Positions 52,236 to 61,862 of a stretch of 64,000 nt of DNA are shown in pieces. Within the stretch, counting starts at the first letter, position 1. Each line of letters opens with the position of its first letter. Both the position numbers and the translations under genes were made by a program. The notes beneath the pieces are model-generated. The model was given only the letters and a program-made list of their open reading frames with translations, was not told the DNA's origin and did no database searches. Source of the stretch: an uncultured Lachnospiraceae bacterium (GTDB lineage Bacteria > Bacillota > Clostridia > Lachnospirales > Lachnospiraceae); assembly GCA_902775555.1 (NCBI GenBank), contig CACYMQ010000011.1, forward strand, positions 38,104-102,103, written 5' to 3'.

Positions 52236-54533
52236 ATGAGAAAGAAAAGTCTGCATCGCATTCTGGCCTTTTCCCTTTCCGGCGCCATGCTGCTGGGAAT
52301 GGCAGGCTGCGGAAAGAAGGATGAGGGAACGACTGCAGCCGCTAAGGATACTACGGTGTCCACTGCAGCCGCAACGGAGAAGAAGACGGAAGCCGCTACG
52401 GAGCCTGCCACCGAGGCAGTGACCGAAGCCAAGAAGGAAGATATCAATGTGAAGCCCGGGGACGTCATCGTCAGTATGGATTTCGAGGACGGCGAGACCG
52501 GGAAATTTGCAGAGTACCGGAACGGCGGCGACTTTGAGATGACCAATGATAATGGCAAGCTTAAGATCCACATCCTGCGCTGCGGCAGCTGTGACTACGC
52601 AAACCAGATCTACTATGATGGTTATCAGCTTCTGCAGGGTGCGGAGTACACCATCAGTTTTGATGTTTCCTCCTCCATCGAGCGTATCATCCAGTATCGT
52701 GGCGGTCAGCTCAACGGCGGGGACTACCACGCCTATCAGGAGGACAATATCAAGATCGGACCCGAAGAGCAGCACATTTCCGCTGACTTTGTTATGAGCG
52801 AGGAATCCGATCCGGCGCCCCGTCTGGTATTTAACATGGGCATCTGGGAGGGCATGAACGGCGACCCGGGTGAGCATGACATATTCATCGACAATATCAA
52901 GCTGGAGGTAAAGGACGTAACCAATGCCCAGGTGCTTGAGGGCCTTCCGGATTATCCGAAGGTAAATGTGAGTCAGATCGGTTATCTCCCCGGAGATTCC
53001 AAGCAGGTAGTGGTAAAGAGTCAGAATACGGAGACCTTCCAGGTGATCGATACCTCGACAAATAAAGAGGTCTATACCGGAAGCTTCGGACCATTTGCAT
53101 TCCATGCCGCATCCGATGAGCTTGTTCGTGTGGGTGATTTTACGGAGGTAAATACGCCCGGTACCTACAAGATCGTAACGGATGTGGGAGAGACCTACGA
53201 GTTCAAGATCGGTGAAGGGATCTACGATGAGATCTTCACCTCCGCCGTACGCATGCTGTTCCTTCAGCGCTGCGGTATCAATCTCTCCTCAGCCGAAGCG
53301 GGAGACTTCGCACATCCCGAATGTCATATGACGGAGGCAACTGTATACGGAACTTCCGAGAAGAAGGATGTGACCGGAGGATGGCATGACGCCGGAGATT
53401 ACGGACGTTATGTGGTAGCAGGAGCAAAGGCCGTACAGGATCTGCTTCTTGCGTATGAGGATTACGGGATCAAGAACGATGATATGGACATCCCCGAAAG
53501 CGGGAACGGAGTTCCGGATATCCTGGACGAGGCCCGTTATGAGCTGAACTGGATGCTGAAGATGCAGGATGAGAAGTCCGGCGGTGTATATCATAAGGTT
53601 TCCGGACTGGTATTCCCCGAAACGGTTGCACCGGATGCAGAGACGGCAGAGCTGGTACTGGCTCCGATCTCCGTGACGGCAACTGCTGATTTCGCAGCGG
53701 TTATGGCAAAGGCATCCCAGACCTATCAGGCCATCGATGCTGATTTTGCAAAGAAATGTTACGACGCAGCCGTAAAGGCCTGGGGTTATATCAAGGGACT
53801 GAACGGCAATTACGAAGGCTATAAGAATCCGGAGGATATTGTGACCGGAGAATATCCGGACAACGGCGTAAAGGATGAGATCTTCTGGGCTGCATCCGAA
53901 CTCTATCTGGCAGGTTATGCAGATGTCAAGGATGATCTGAAGCCGAGCCTGGATGCGGTTCCCATCGGCAGTGAGCTGGGATGGGCCGATATCAGCGGAT
54001 ATGCGTACTATGATATCCTTCGTCAGAAGCCGGAAGGCATCAACGATGTGGTGGATGAAGTAAATAAACGCTTCTTCACACGTGTGGAGCAGCTTGCGGA
54101 AAGAGCGGATTCCTATGGAATGATGCTCGAATCGAACTACCCGTGGGGAAGTAATATGTCCATCGCCAACTTCGGTATGCTGATGCGGATGGCATCCAAT
54201 CTCACAGGAGATGACACCTATAAGAATCTTTCCAAGCGTCAGCTGGATTACCTGCTGGGAGCAAACCCGCTGGGTTACTGCTTCGTAACGGGATTCGGTG
54301 TCGTAAGCCCGAAGCAGCCGCATCACAGACCTTCGCAGGTGGCCGGAAAGGCTATGGAAGGTATGCTGGTGGGAGGAGCGGACAATGCTCTTGAGGACAG
54401 CTATGCCAAGGCGGTGCTTTACGGACAGCCGGCGGCTATGTGCTATGCCGACAATGCGCAGAGCTTCTCCACCAATGAGGTTACGATCTATTGGAATTCA
54501 CCGCTGATCTACCTCCTGGCGGCTTCAAAATAA
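52236..54533 (+). CDS. GH9 cellulase lipoprotein
   Basis: 765 residues. Signal peptide with lipobox MAGC, a Thr/Ala/Glu-rich linker (about 28-70), a carbohydrate-binding-like beta domain (about 75-230, DVIVSMDFEDGETG), an Ig-like CelD_N domain (about 240-320, VNVSQIGYLPGDSK), then the (alpha/alpha)6 GH9 domain. Catalytic motifs are GGWHDAGDYGRY and, at the end, NEVTIYWNSPLIYLLA with the acid/base Glu. It should cleave beta-1,4-glucans at the cell surface. It may feed glucose to PgcA-type metabolism. 28 bp after hisA. Confidence 0.87.
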   Translation: MRKKSLHRILAFSLSGAMLLGMAGCGKKDEGTTAAAKDTTVSTAAATEKKTEAATEPATEAVTEAKKEDINVKPGDVIVSMDFEDGETGKFAEYRNGGDFEMTNDNGKLKIHILRCGSCDYANQIYYDGYQLLQGAEYTISFDVSSSIERIIQYRGGQLNGGDYHAYQEDNIKIGPEEQHISADFVMSEESDPAPRLVFNMGIWEGMNGDPGEHDIFIDNIKLEVKDVTNAQVLEGLPDYPKVNVSQIGYLPGDSKQVVVKSQNTETFQVIDTSTNKEVYTGSFGPFAFHAASDELVRVGDFTEVNTPGTYKIVTDVGETYEFKIGEGIYDEIFTSAVRMLFLQRCGINLSSAEAGDFAHPECHMTEATVYGTSEKKDVTGGWHDAGDYGRYVVAGAKAVQDLLLAYEDYGIKNDDMDIPESGNGVPDILDEARYELNWMLKMQDEKSGGVYHKVSGLVFPETVAPDAETAELVLAPISVTATADFAAVMAKASQTYQAIDADFAKKCYDAAVKAWGYIKGLNGNYEGYKNPEDIVTGEYPDNGVKDEIFWAASELYLAGYADVKDDLKPSLDAVPIGSELGWADISGYAYYDILRQKPEGINDVVDEVNKRFFTRVEQLAERADSYGMMLESNYPWGSNMSIANFGMLMRMASNLTGDDTYKNLSKRQLDYLLGANPLGYCFVTGFGVVSPKQPHHRPSQVAGKAMEGMLVGGADNALEDSYAKAVLYGQPAAMCYADNAQSFSTNEVTIYWNSPLIYLLAASK

Positions 54534-54569
54534 TATCTTCAGAGAGAAGTACAGCAAGGAGAATCGATC

Positions 54570-57275
54570 GTGCAGAGCGACACGCTGGTAGATACCGGAG
54601 AAATTGAATTAACCGGAAAGAAGCGCACCCGTAGGATGCGCTTCTTTAGGTTCCTTGAGAGAAACTGGTCATGGCTTATCGCCGCGGCCCTTGTATTTAT
54701 AGTGCTTTTTGTCGTTATGCTGATCATGTCGGTGGCGCCCTTCGGAAAGAATTCTTTCTCACGCATCGACAGCATGCATCAGTATGTTCCCTTCTTTTCG
54801 GATTTTCAGCGTAAGGTGTGGGGCGGAGAAGGACTCTTCTATACATGGAATATCGGAATGGGTTCGAATTTCCTGTCCCTTCTGACCTATTACCTCGCCA
54901 GTCCGCTGAATCTGATCATGTTCCTGGTTCCCAGGACGGGGATCTTTGCCGCATTCTCCTGTCTTGTGGCTATTAAGATCGTGATCTCCTCAGCCACCTT
55001 CGGATACTGGCTTTCCAGAAGAAGAGGGGTGATTTCCAACAATCTGTTCATCACCGTTTTTGCCGTCGCATTTGCACTGAATAACTTCATCATAGGTTAT
55101 TACTGGAATATCATGTGGCTGGACTGCATCATGATGCTTCCGCTTGCGATCCTCGGACTGGAACGGATCTTCCGCGGAGAAAGCCCAAGGCTCTATGTGC
55201 TTTCCCTGTTCTATATTCTTTATGTAAACTACTATATTGCGTTCATCATCTGCATTTTCCTGGTGCTCTGGTTCCTGACACATAAAATGGGTTCCTTCCG
55301 GAATTTCCTTCGGAGCGGGCTTACATTTGCGGGTTGTTCCATACTTGCGGCTCTCATGGCGGCATTTACTCTGATGCCAGCCTTTATCGGGATCATGCAG
55401 ACCTCGTCTGCCGGAGCGGGAATACCGAAATGGTCTTATTACGGCAGCGTCTTTGATCAGTTGAAGCAGCATTTCGCGCTTCTTACACCGGTGGATGTGC
55501 AAAGCTATGACGGCGGGCTGAATGCCTACTGCGGTATCTTCACCGTGATCCTGTTCTTTGTATTCCTTTTCAGTGACCGTTTCTCACTGAAGGAGCGGAT
55601 ATTGAAGACCCTGCTGCTGGCTTTCTTCTTCCTCAGTTTCAATACAACAACGCTGAATTTTATCTGGCACGGATTCCATGACCAGTACGGGATCCCCAAC
55701 CGGTTTTCCTTTGTCTATATCTTTACGCTGCTGACCATCGGTTATGAGGCCATCGTCAGACTGCGTCAGACCGGACCTGTGCGGCTGGCCATGGCAGGAT
55801 CCTGTTCCATTCTGTTCTATTTCGGCTGCTATATGAAGACGGACAGTGCGGAGAGTGTGCTTCCCTACTGGGCGGTCTTTGCCATAACACTGGGGATGAT
55901 CCTGGTTTACATGGTCTTCTTCTTTGTCAGGAGACAGGGCGGGATGAAGCTTATCACCACGTCCCTCATTTTGATGTCCATCATGATCGTGGAGCTGATC
56001 GGAAATGCAGCGGTAGGCTATATGTCAAATGACGTCTCCAACGGACAGTATTACGGCGAATATACGGAGGCCATGAAGACTGCGAAGGAAAATGTGGATC
56101 ATTATGCCGGGGTGAACGGGGCGACCTTCTACAGAGAGGATCAGGCTTATCCCCGGATGATCGACGAAGCAACCTATAACGGATTCCGGAGTGTGGGAAC
56201 CTTCTGCTCCACGGTAGGAGGTGACCTGGTTGAAACCATGGGACGCATCGGATGCTATACCGGTGTAAATGAGTTCCTCTTCTATGGCGGGAATCCGGTG
56301 CTGAACACCCTGATCGGCGTGCGGTTCATTTATGCCAGAGAGGACGAGTATGCGGGCATCGCCAGCAGAGCGGTTCCGATCTATGATGCGGACGGGGTAA
56401 AGGTATATGAGAATCCCTATGTCCTTCCCCTTGGGTACGGAGTCCCGGATGAGGTCCGTGACTGGAAGCCCACGGCGGGAGACAGGATCTCGGCCGTCAA
56501 CCGGATGGCGAAGGTCTTCTCCGGCGTGGATCCTCCGTACATCCGTTATTCCCCGCTCCTTACCGCGACAGGTGAGAACTGTGATACATGGGTTACGGAC
56601 AGCCGGCCGAATATCGTTAATTTTGATAAGGAAGGCAACGGGAAGATGAAGATCACCGTCAGCTGCGAGATCGGAGCGGAAGGAACCTATATCATGGATA
56701 CCAGGGTGAACGGAGTGGACCGTATGGAGTATTCCCAGAATGGAAGACTCATGGCCAAGGACCGTCTGGAGACGCAGATCCTGGACCTCGGGAAGCTGTA
56801 TCCGGGGGACAAGCTGGATTTCCTCTTTGAATTCGAGGACAGCGCATCCGACAGCGGAACCGTGGGACTGTATCTCAGCAAGCTGGATGAGAAGGCGTAT
56901 ACGGAAATGTATATGGCACTTGCGGATGAGCCTCTGGAGATCACCTACGTAAAGGACGGGAAACTGGACGGGACCATTAACATGAAGGAGGACGGACTTC
57001 TGTTCACATCCATCCCCTATGAAGAGGGCTGGTCCGTAGAAGTGGACGGAGTGAAGACAGAGATCGTGCCCGTGGCGGACGCATTTATCTCGGTTCCGCT
57101 TACGAAAGGACATCATGAGATAAGGATGCGATACATTTCTCCCGGTTTTCTTCCCGGTCTTCTGATCGCAGGATCGGCATGGGTCGTATTTATCCTCATT
57201 TTCGTTGTAAAAAAACGCAAAAAAGTCAAAAAAAAGGAATCGGTTACTTTACATAAGGAACAATTCGATATATAA
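54570..57275 (+). CDS. YfhO-family membrane protein
   Basis: 901 residues, GTG start with AAGGAGA upstream. About 13 helices: one at 35-58 and many from 95 to 470, with SRIDSMHQYVPFFSDFQRKV and LSLLTYYLASPLNLIMF near the start, as in YfhO. A large extracytoplasmic beta-rich region (about 490-860) and a final helix follow. YfhO-type proteins are GT-C fold transferases, proposed to glycosylate teichoic acid in Bacillus subtilis. The C-terminal polylysine tail (KKRKKVKKKE) is cytosolic. The HK promoter overlaps its last codons. Confidence 0.8.
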   Translation: MQSDTLVDTGEIELTGKKRTRRMRFFRFLERNWSWLIAAALVFIVLFVVMLIMSVAPFGKNSFSRIDSMHQYVPFFSDFQRKVWGGEGLFYTWNIGMGSNFLSLLTYYLASPLNLIMFLVPRTGIFAAFSCLVAIKIVISSATFGYWLSRRRGVISNNLFITVFAVAFALNNFIIGYYWNIMWLDCIMMLPLAILGLERIFRGESPRLYVLSLFYILYVNYYIAFIICIFLVLWFLTHKMGSFRNFLRSGLTFAGCSILAALMAAFTLMPAFIGIMQTSSAGAGIPKWSYYGSVFDQLKQHFALLTPVDVQSYDGGLNAYCGIFTVILFFVFLFSDRFSLKERILKTLLLAFFFLSFNTTTLNFIWHGFHDQYGIPNRFSFVYIFTLLTIGYEAIVRLRQTGPVRLAMAGSCSILFYFGCYMKTDSAESVLPYWAVFAITLGMILVYMVFFFVRRQGGMKLITTSLILMSIMIVELIGNAAVGYMSNDVSNGQYYGEYTEAMKTAKENVDHYAGVNGATFYREDQAYPRMIDEATYNGFRSVGTFCSTVGGDLVETMGRIGCYTGVNEFLFYGGNPVLNTLIGVRFIYAREDEYAGIASRAVPIYDADGVKVYENPYVLPLGYGVPDEVRDWKPTAGDRISAVNRMAKVFSGVDPPYIRYSPLLTATGENCDTWVTDSRPNIVNFDKEGNGKMKITVSCEIGAEGTYIMDTRVNGVDRMEYSQNGRLMAKDRLETQILDLGKLYPGDKLDFLFEFEDSASDSGTVGLYLSKLDEKAYTEMYMALADEPLEITYVKDGKLDGTINMKEDGLLFTSIPYEEGWSVEVDGVKTEIVPVADAFISVPLTKGHHEIRMRYISPGFLPGLLIAGSAWVVFILIFVVKKRKKVKKKESVTLHKEQFDI

Positions 57276-57276
57276 T
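57248..57276 (+). promoter_or_regulatory. Promoter of the hybrid histidine kinase gene
   Basis: TTTACA (57248-57253), 17-bp spacer, TATAAT (57271-57276), overlapping the yfhO stop codon. Confidence 0.7.
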
Positions 57277-57387
57277 CTTTTTATGTATGTTCTCATGGCG
57301 TAATAGAGACAGCTCTATAAAAGTCTGATCAGGTACGCGGCGCGGCGTCGGATCGGGCAGAGAACGGATTGATTTAAGGGGTGCATT

Positions 57388-59142
57388 ATGGAAAAGTTAA
57401 GAGAGATGGATGGAAAGGTACTGGCGATCTGTGCGGCAGTTGTAATTGGCGTGCTCGGGCTGATCGGAGTTCTTGTCGGGAATACGGCTGTAGGGATCAT
57501 CATGCTGGTCCTTCAGATTGGCGTTGCATTTTTCCTGATCATGCAGATCGGCGGTGCAGGAGAAGATTCCAAGAATGACAAGTACCGCAAATTGTTTATG
57601 AATCTGCCGATCGGTTTTGCCCAGGCAAAGATCGTGACGGATTCCACCGGCCAGGTTTCCGGCTACAAGATGGTAGATGCCAATGAAACCTTCGGTGTAT
57701 ATTTCAACCTGGACAGAATGGATTATCAAGACCGCATCATCGGTGAGTCCAATATCGAAGTCCTTCAGGATATCAATGCGTGGTTCCGTGCGTACAATAC
57801 ATCCGGCACCAAGCAGGGCGACCTGATGGATGTTGAGATCACCATGGAGAAGCTGGGTAAGGTCTTCAATACCGTTATGTACAAGTCTGAGGCTGACCAT
57901 ATCAACATGGTAGTCATCGACGTGACCGAGCAGAAGGAGACCGAGGCGAAGCTGTCCCGTGCGATCCAGGATGCAAATGCGGCTTATAAGACCCAGGCGG
58001 AATTCCTTGCAAATATGAGCCATGAGATCCGTACCCCGATCAACGGTATCCTGGGTATGATCCAGCTGACACTGATGGCTGAGGATCTTCAGGCTGACTA
58101 CAGAGACAACCTGATCACAGCCAAGAACTGTGCTGACAACCTGCTCCGTCTGATCAATGATATCCTGGATATCAGCAAGCTGGAAGCAGGAAAATATAAG
58201 ATCAAGGAAGAGATCACGGACATCCGCGCAGCCATCGAGGAGACGGTTGCCGCACATGTACCGGCAGCAGATAACAAGAACATCTCCCTGGATCTCAACT
58301 TCGGTAATAATATTCCCAAGCTGGTTCGTGCTGACGGACAGCGGATTCAGCAGGTACTTAACTGTCTTCTTTCCAACGCCATCAAGTTTACTTCCGAGGG
58401 CGGTGTACGTGTGAAGATCGCTGCGATCGATGACACGGCAGAGAAGGCTACGCTTCGAATTGCCGTTGCCGACACCGGTATCGGTATCTCCGAAGCAAAT
58501 ATGAGTAAGCTCTTTATCCGTTTCTCACAGGTAGACGGATCGGATACAAGACGGTACGGCGGTTCCGGCCTCGGTCTTGTGATCTCCAAGCAGATCACGG
58601 AGCTGATGGGTGGTACGATCTCCGTACAGAGTAAGGAAGGGATCGGCTCTACATTTATCGCCGAGATCCCGCTTAAGGTAGTAAAGGCAGCAGAGATTGA
58701 GGCACAGAAGGCGGAAGAAGAGAAGCAGGATGCTGCACTCTATTCCATCAATAATGCAAATGGCAAAAATGCGAGAATCCTCGTAGCCGAGGACGAGCCG
58801 GTAAACCAGCAGGTAATCGGCAAGTTACTTGGTATGGCGGGCTTCTCTTATGATATCGCGGAGAATGGTCAGAAGGCGATCGAGCTCTTCAAATCGAAAC
58901 ATTACGACGCGGCTCTCTTTGATGTGCAGATGCCGATCATGGATGGTATCGCGGCAACCCAGGAGATCCGTAAGATCGAGAAGACAGAGCGAAGGAATCG
59001 GCTTCCCATCATTGCCGTCACGGCGCGGGCCATGTTCGGTGATAAAGAGCGTATCATAGAGAACCAGCTGGATGATTATATCGCAAAGCCTTATAATCTG
59101 AACACAGTTGTGGATACACTGAACAAGTATATCCAAAAGTAA
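57388..59142 (+). CDS. Hybrid sensor histidine kinase/response regulator
   Basis: 584 residues; AAGGGGTG upstream. Two N-terminal helices (about 10-32 and 34-52), a PAS-like domain (about 60-190), HisKA with H212 (AEFLANMSHEIRTPINGILG), HATPase_c with N-box LLSNAIKFTSEGG, G1 ADTGIGIS and G2 GGSGLGLVISKQ, and a C-terminal receiver domain with D512 (ALFDVQMPIMDG) and KPYNL. The hybrid layout needs a further phosphotransfer partner elsewhere. No cognate regulator is nearby. Confidence 0.92.
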   Translation: MEKLREMDGKVLAICAAVVIGVLGLIGVLVGNTAVGIIMLVLQIGVAFFLIMQIGGAGEDSKNDKYRKLFMNLPIGFAQAKIVTDSTGQVSGYKMVDANETFGVYFNLDRMDYQDRIIGESNIEVLQDINAWFRAYNTSGTKQGDLMDVEITMEKLGKVFNTVMYKSEADHINMVVIDVTEQKETEAKLSRAIQDANAAYKTQAEFLANMSHEIRTPINGILGMIQLTLMAEDLQADYRDNLITAKNCADNLLRLINDILDISKLEAGKYKIKEEITDIRAAIEETVAAHVPAADNKNISLDLNFGNNIPKLVRADGQRIQQVLNCLLSNAIKFTSEGGVRVKIAAIDDTAEKATLRIAVADTGIGISEANMSKLFIRFSQVDGSDTRRYGGSGLGLVISKQITELMGGTISVQSKEGIGSTFIAEIPLKVVKAAEIEAQKAEEEKQDAALYSINNANGKNARILVAEDEPVNQQVIGKLLGMAGFSYDIAENGQKAIELFKSKHYDAALFDVQMPIMDGIAATQEIRKIEKTERRNRLPIIAVTARAMFGDKERIIENQLDDYIAKPYNLNTVVDTLNKYIQK

Positions 59143-59156
59143 CTCAGGCTGGTTGT

Positions 59157-59188
59157 AAAAGAAGGACGGCGTGGGCCGTCCTTCTTTT
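59157..59188 (+). terminator. Rho-independent terminator
   Basis: AAAAGAAGGACGGC / GCCGTCCTTCTTTT, 14-bp perfect stem with 4-nt loop ending in a T-run. Confidence 0.9.
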
Positions 59189-59223
59189 GCAGTCACCGAT
59201 ACGTGAGAGAAAGGAAATCTTGT

Positions 59224-61824
59224 ATGAGAAAAGTACGAACAAGGGCGCTGAGTGCAGTATTGGCATTTGGACTGATGATCGGTCTGATGCCGGGGCCCGG
59301 AGGCGAAGCCTATGCAGCAGAAGATACAACTGCTGCAGAATCCTATGTTTCGGAGACTGTCTCAGAAGACACTGGGGATGGGGAGAAGGAAGAGATCCGG
59401 ACGGGAACGGAGACTTCCGAAAATGAAGGAGTTGTGTCGGAAACAACGGATGAGACCGGAGAAGACACTGTATCGGAGGATACGGCGGCTGAACCGGAGG
59501 GTTCGGAGAATGATGGAATATCAGGTTCCGAAGCTGAAACCGAAGCAGTTTCCGAAGAGGATTCCGAAGAGGTTACAGAAGCACCTGCAGAGGGTATAGA
59601 AGAGGAACTGCCGGAATCGGGTTCTGCGGAAGCAGTTCCGGAAGCGGCCCGGGCATCCGATGATGCGGGAAATGCTTCCCTTCAGGCTGCTAAGCAGGAC
59701 AGTGCTGTCGCGTTGGGCGATCTGACCGCGGTGACGGTCATTAAGACATCTGACGACGGCGTTTGTGATACAGATAACGGCTGGGTGAAGTCCGACGGAA
59801 ACTGGTATTATTATAAGAACGGAAAGATGGTCACCGGCTGGCTGGATCTTAACGGTAAGAAGTATTATCTGGGCAGTGACGGCATCATGCTTACCGGCTG
59901 GCAGAAGATCAGCAACAAGCAATACTACTTCCTGGCAGACGGCGCGATGGCGGTCGGCTGGAAGAAGATCGATTCAAGCTGGTATTTCTTTGAATCAGGT
60001 GTAATGGTTACCGGATGGAAGACCATTTCCGGTGAGAAGTATTATTTCTACAACACCGGAAAGATGGCACAGGGCGTTTGGATCGACAATCTGTGGCTTC
60101 GAAGCGCGGACGGAAGCGCTACGGATGAGATCTTCTCCAGGGAGTACATGGGTTCTCCGTATTATCGGAAGCTGCAGGAGACACTTGCGGGTCTCAAGGG
60201 TGAAACGGATATCATGAAGCGCGTTCTGAAGATCGCGCAGTCACAGGAAGGTTATAAGAATTTTGCTATGGCAGGCTACAGCGTTGAGCAGGCCAGAGCA
60301 GACGGCAACCTCTGGACGGGAGCAACCAAGCGTTCCAGTGGAGGAACAGGGAATACGGAGTATACACGCTGGGCACAGCGCTTCTGGAAACGGACTTCGG
60401 AATCCTCTCAGTATGCGGATTATGACTGGTGTGCGATCTTCAGCAGCTGGTGTCTGTATCAGGCCGGATTGTACACCGGACAGGACACATCAAAGAAGAA
60501 CTGGTACTATTCCTACTGCGCGGATCCCCGTGTGGAGAAGAATTCCATCGCAACTTCATTTAACTGTGATCAGGCACAGGTATGGTACACACCTCTTGCA
60601 AGCAATAAGATCGCGGCGTATGCAGGCTGGAACGATTACGTACATACGGAAGTCGACCCGAACGAGATACCCTACAGACCCGGCGGACTCATTTTCTTCT
60701 GCTGGGATGGCGTGGGAAGATATTTCAGCCACGTCGGCATCGTGGTTTCCTTTGACCGCGAGAAGCATATCCTGACTTATATCAGCGGAAATACCTCCGG
60801 TGAGGTTGCAACCTACGACGTATATTATGATAAGACCCTTTGGTCAGGTTACACCGGGTACAATTCCATCATGGCTTATGCAGAGTATTATGAAGGAAGA
60901 GAGGGATGGAAGAAGGAGAAGAACGATCTCTACTATTATCAGAACGGAAAGCCGGTGACCGGCTGGAAGAATATCGACGGTTACAATTATTATTTCAATA
61001 CGGACGGAACCATGAAGACCGGATGGTTCCAGTATAACAATAACTGGTACTATCTGAATACGGCCGGATTCGTTACCAAAGGCTGGAGGAAGATCGACGG
61101 CGCAATGTATTATTTTGATAATAACGGTGCCAGAGTGTCGGGTGAACAGGAGATCGGCGGCAAGAAGTATCTCTTCTCCGAGGAGGGTATCATGTATTGC
61201 TCCGGCTGGTGGGCAGGACATCTGTATTCGGACGATGGCAGCATCGCAAGCACAAAGACGGCTGCATGGCATAAGGACAGTACCGGCTGGTGGTTCGGAG
61301 GCGACGGATGGTACGCCAAGAGTGAGACCATAAATATCGAAGGCAAGCCATATACCTTCAGTGAAAAAGGATATTGGGTCGATCCGGACGCAAAAACAAA
61401 AACCGGCAGATGGAGAAAGAACAAGATCGGTTGGTGGTATTGCTACTCCGACGGAACGTATCCGAAAAATGAGACCGTCCTGATCAACGGAAAGCAGCAG
61501 AGCTTCGATAAGGAAGGCTATTGGATCGATCCGGAAGGAAAGGTGAAGCCGGGGAAATGGCATAAGAATAAGATCGGATGGTGGTATGCCTTCACGGATG
61601 GAACGTATGCCAAGAGTGAGACCATTGAGATCAATGGAAAGCAGCAGAGCTTTGACAAGGAAGGTTACTGGATCGATCCGGAAGAGAAGACCGGAAAATG
61701 GCATAAGAACAAGACCGGCTGGTGGTTCGAATACAGTGACGGTACCTATGTCAGAGGTGTCACAGTCAAGATCAAAGGCGTGTTCTACATGTTTGATCTG
61801 AAAGGCTATCTGATCGAAGAATGA
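59224..61824 (+). CDS. Secreted CHAP-domain protein with cell-wall-binding repeats
   Basis: 866 residues from ATG 59224 (AAAGGAAA upstream, signal peptide MRKVRTRALSAVLAFGLMIG). An acidic Glu/Ser/Thr-rich stalk (about 35-170), five wall-binding repeats, a CHAP-like peptidase domain (about 310-570) with Cys403 (DYDWCAIFSSWCLYQ) and His503 (SHVGIVVSFD), then a further set of WYYL/YYFN repeats and four longer degenerate repeats with GWWY (TGWWFGGDGWYAKSE, IGWWYCYSDGTY). CHAP domains cut peptidoglycan peptides or amide bonds. No promoter fits in the 35 bp after the terminator, so read-through from the kinase gene is likely. Confidence 0.82.
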   Translation: MRKVRTRALSAVLAFGLMIGLMPGPGGEAYAAEDTTAAESYVSETVSEDTGDGEKEEIRTGTETSENEGVVSETTDETGEDTVSEDTAAEPEGSENDGISGSEAETEAVSEEDSEEVTEAPAEGIEEELPESGSAEAVPEAARASDDAGNASLQAAKQDSAVALGDLTAVTVIKTSDDGVCDTDNGWVKSDGNWYYYKNGKMVTGWLDLNGKKYYLGSDGIMLTGWQKISNKQYYFLADGAMAVGWKKIDSSWYFFESGVMVTGWKTISGEKYYFYNTGKMAQGVWIDNLWLRSADGSATDEIFSREYMGSPYYRKLQETLAGLKGETDIMKRVLKIAQSQEGYKNFAMAGYSVEQARADGNLWTGATKRSSGGTGNTEYTRWAQRFWKRTSESSQYADYDWCAIFSSWCLYQAGLYTGQDTSKKNWYYSYCADPRVEKNSIATSFNCDQAQVWYTPLASNKIAAYAGWNDYVHTEVDPNEIPYRPGGLIFFCWDGVGRYFSHVGIVVSFDREKHILTYISGNTSGEVATYDVYYDKTLWSGYTGYNSIMAYAEYYEGREGWKKEKNDLYYYQNGKPVTGWKNIDGYNYYFNTDGTMKTGWFQYNNNWYYLNTAGFVTKGWRKIDGAMYYFDNNGARVSGEQEIGGKKYLFSEEGIMYCSGWWAGHLYSDDGSIASTKTAAWHKDSTGWWFGGDGWYAKSETINIEGKPYTFSEKGYWVDPDAKTKTGRWRKNKIGWWYCYSDGTYPKNETVLINGKQQSFDKEGYWIDPEGKVKPGKWHKNKIGWWYAFTDGTYAKSETIEINGKQQSFDKEGYWIDPEEKTGKWHKNKTGWWFEYSDGTYVRGVTVKIKGVFYMFDLKGYLIEE

Positions 61825-61862
61825 TATCTTAAGCAAAAGCAGATGTGAAAAAGGAGGAGGAA

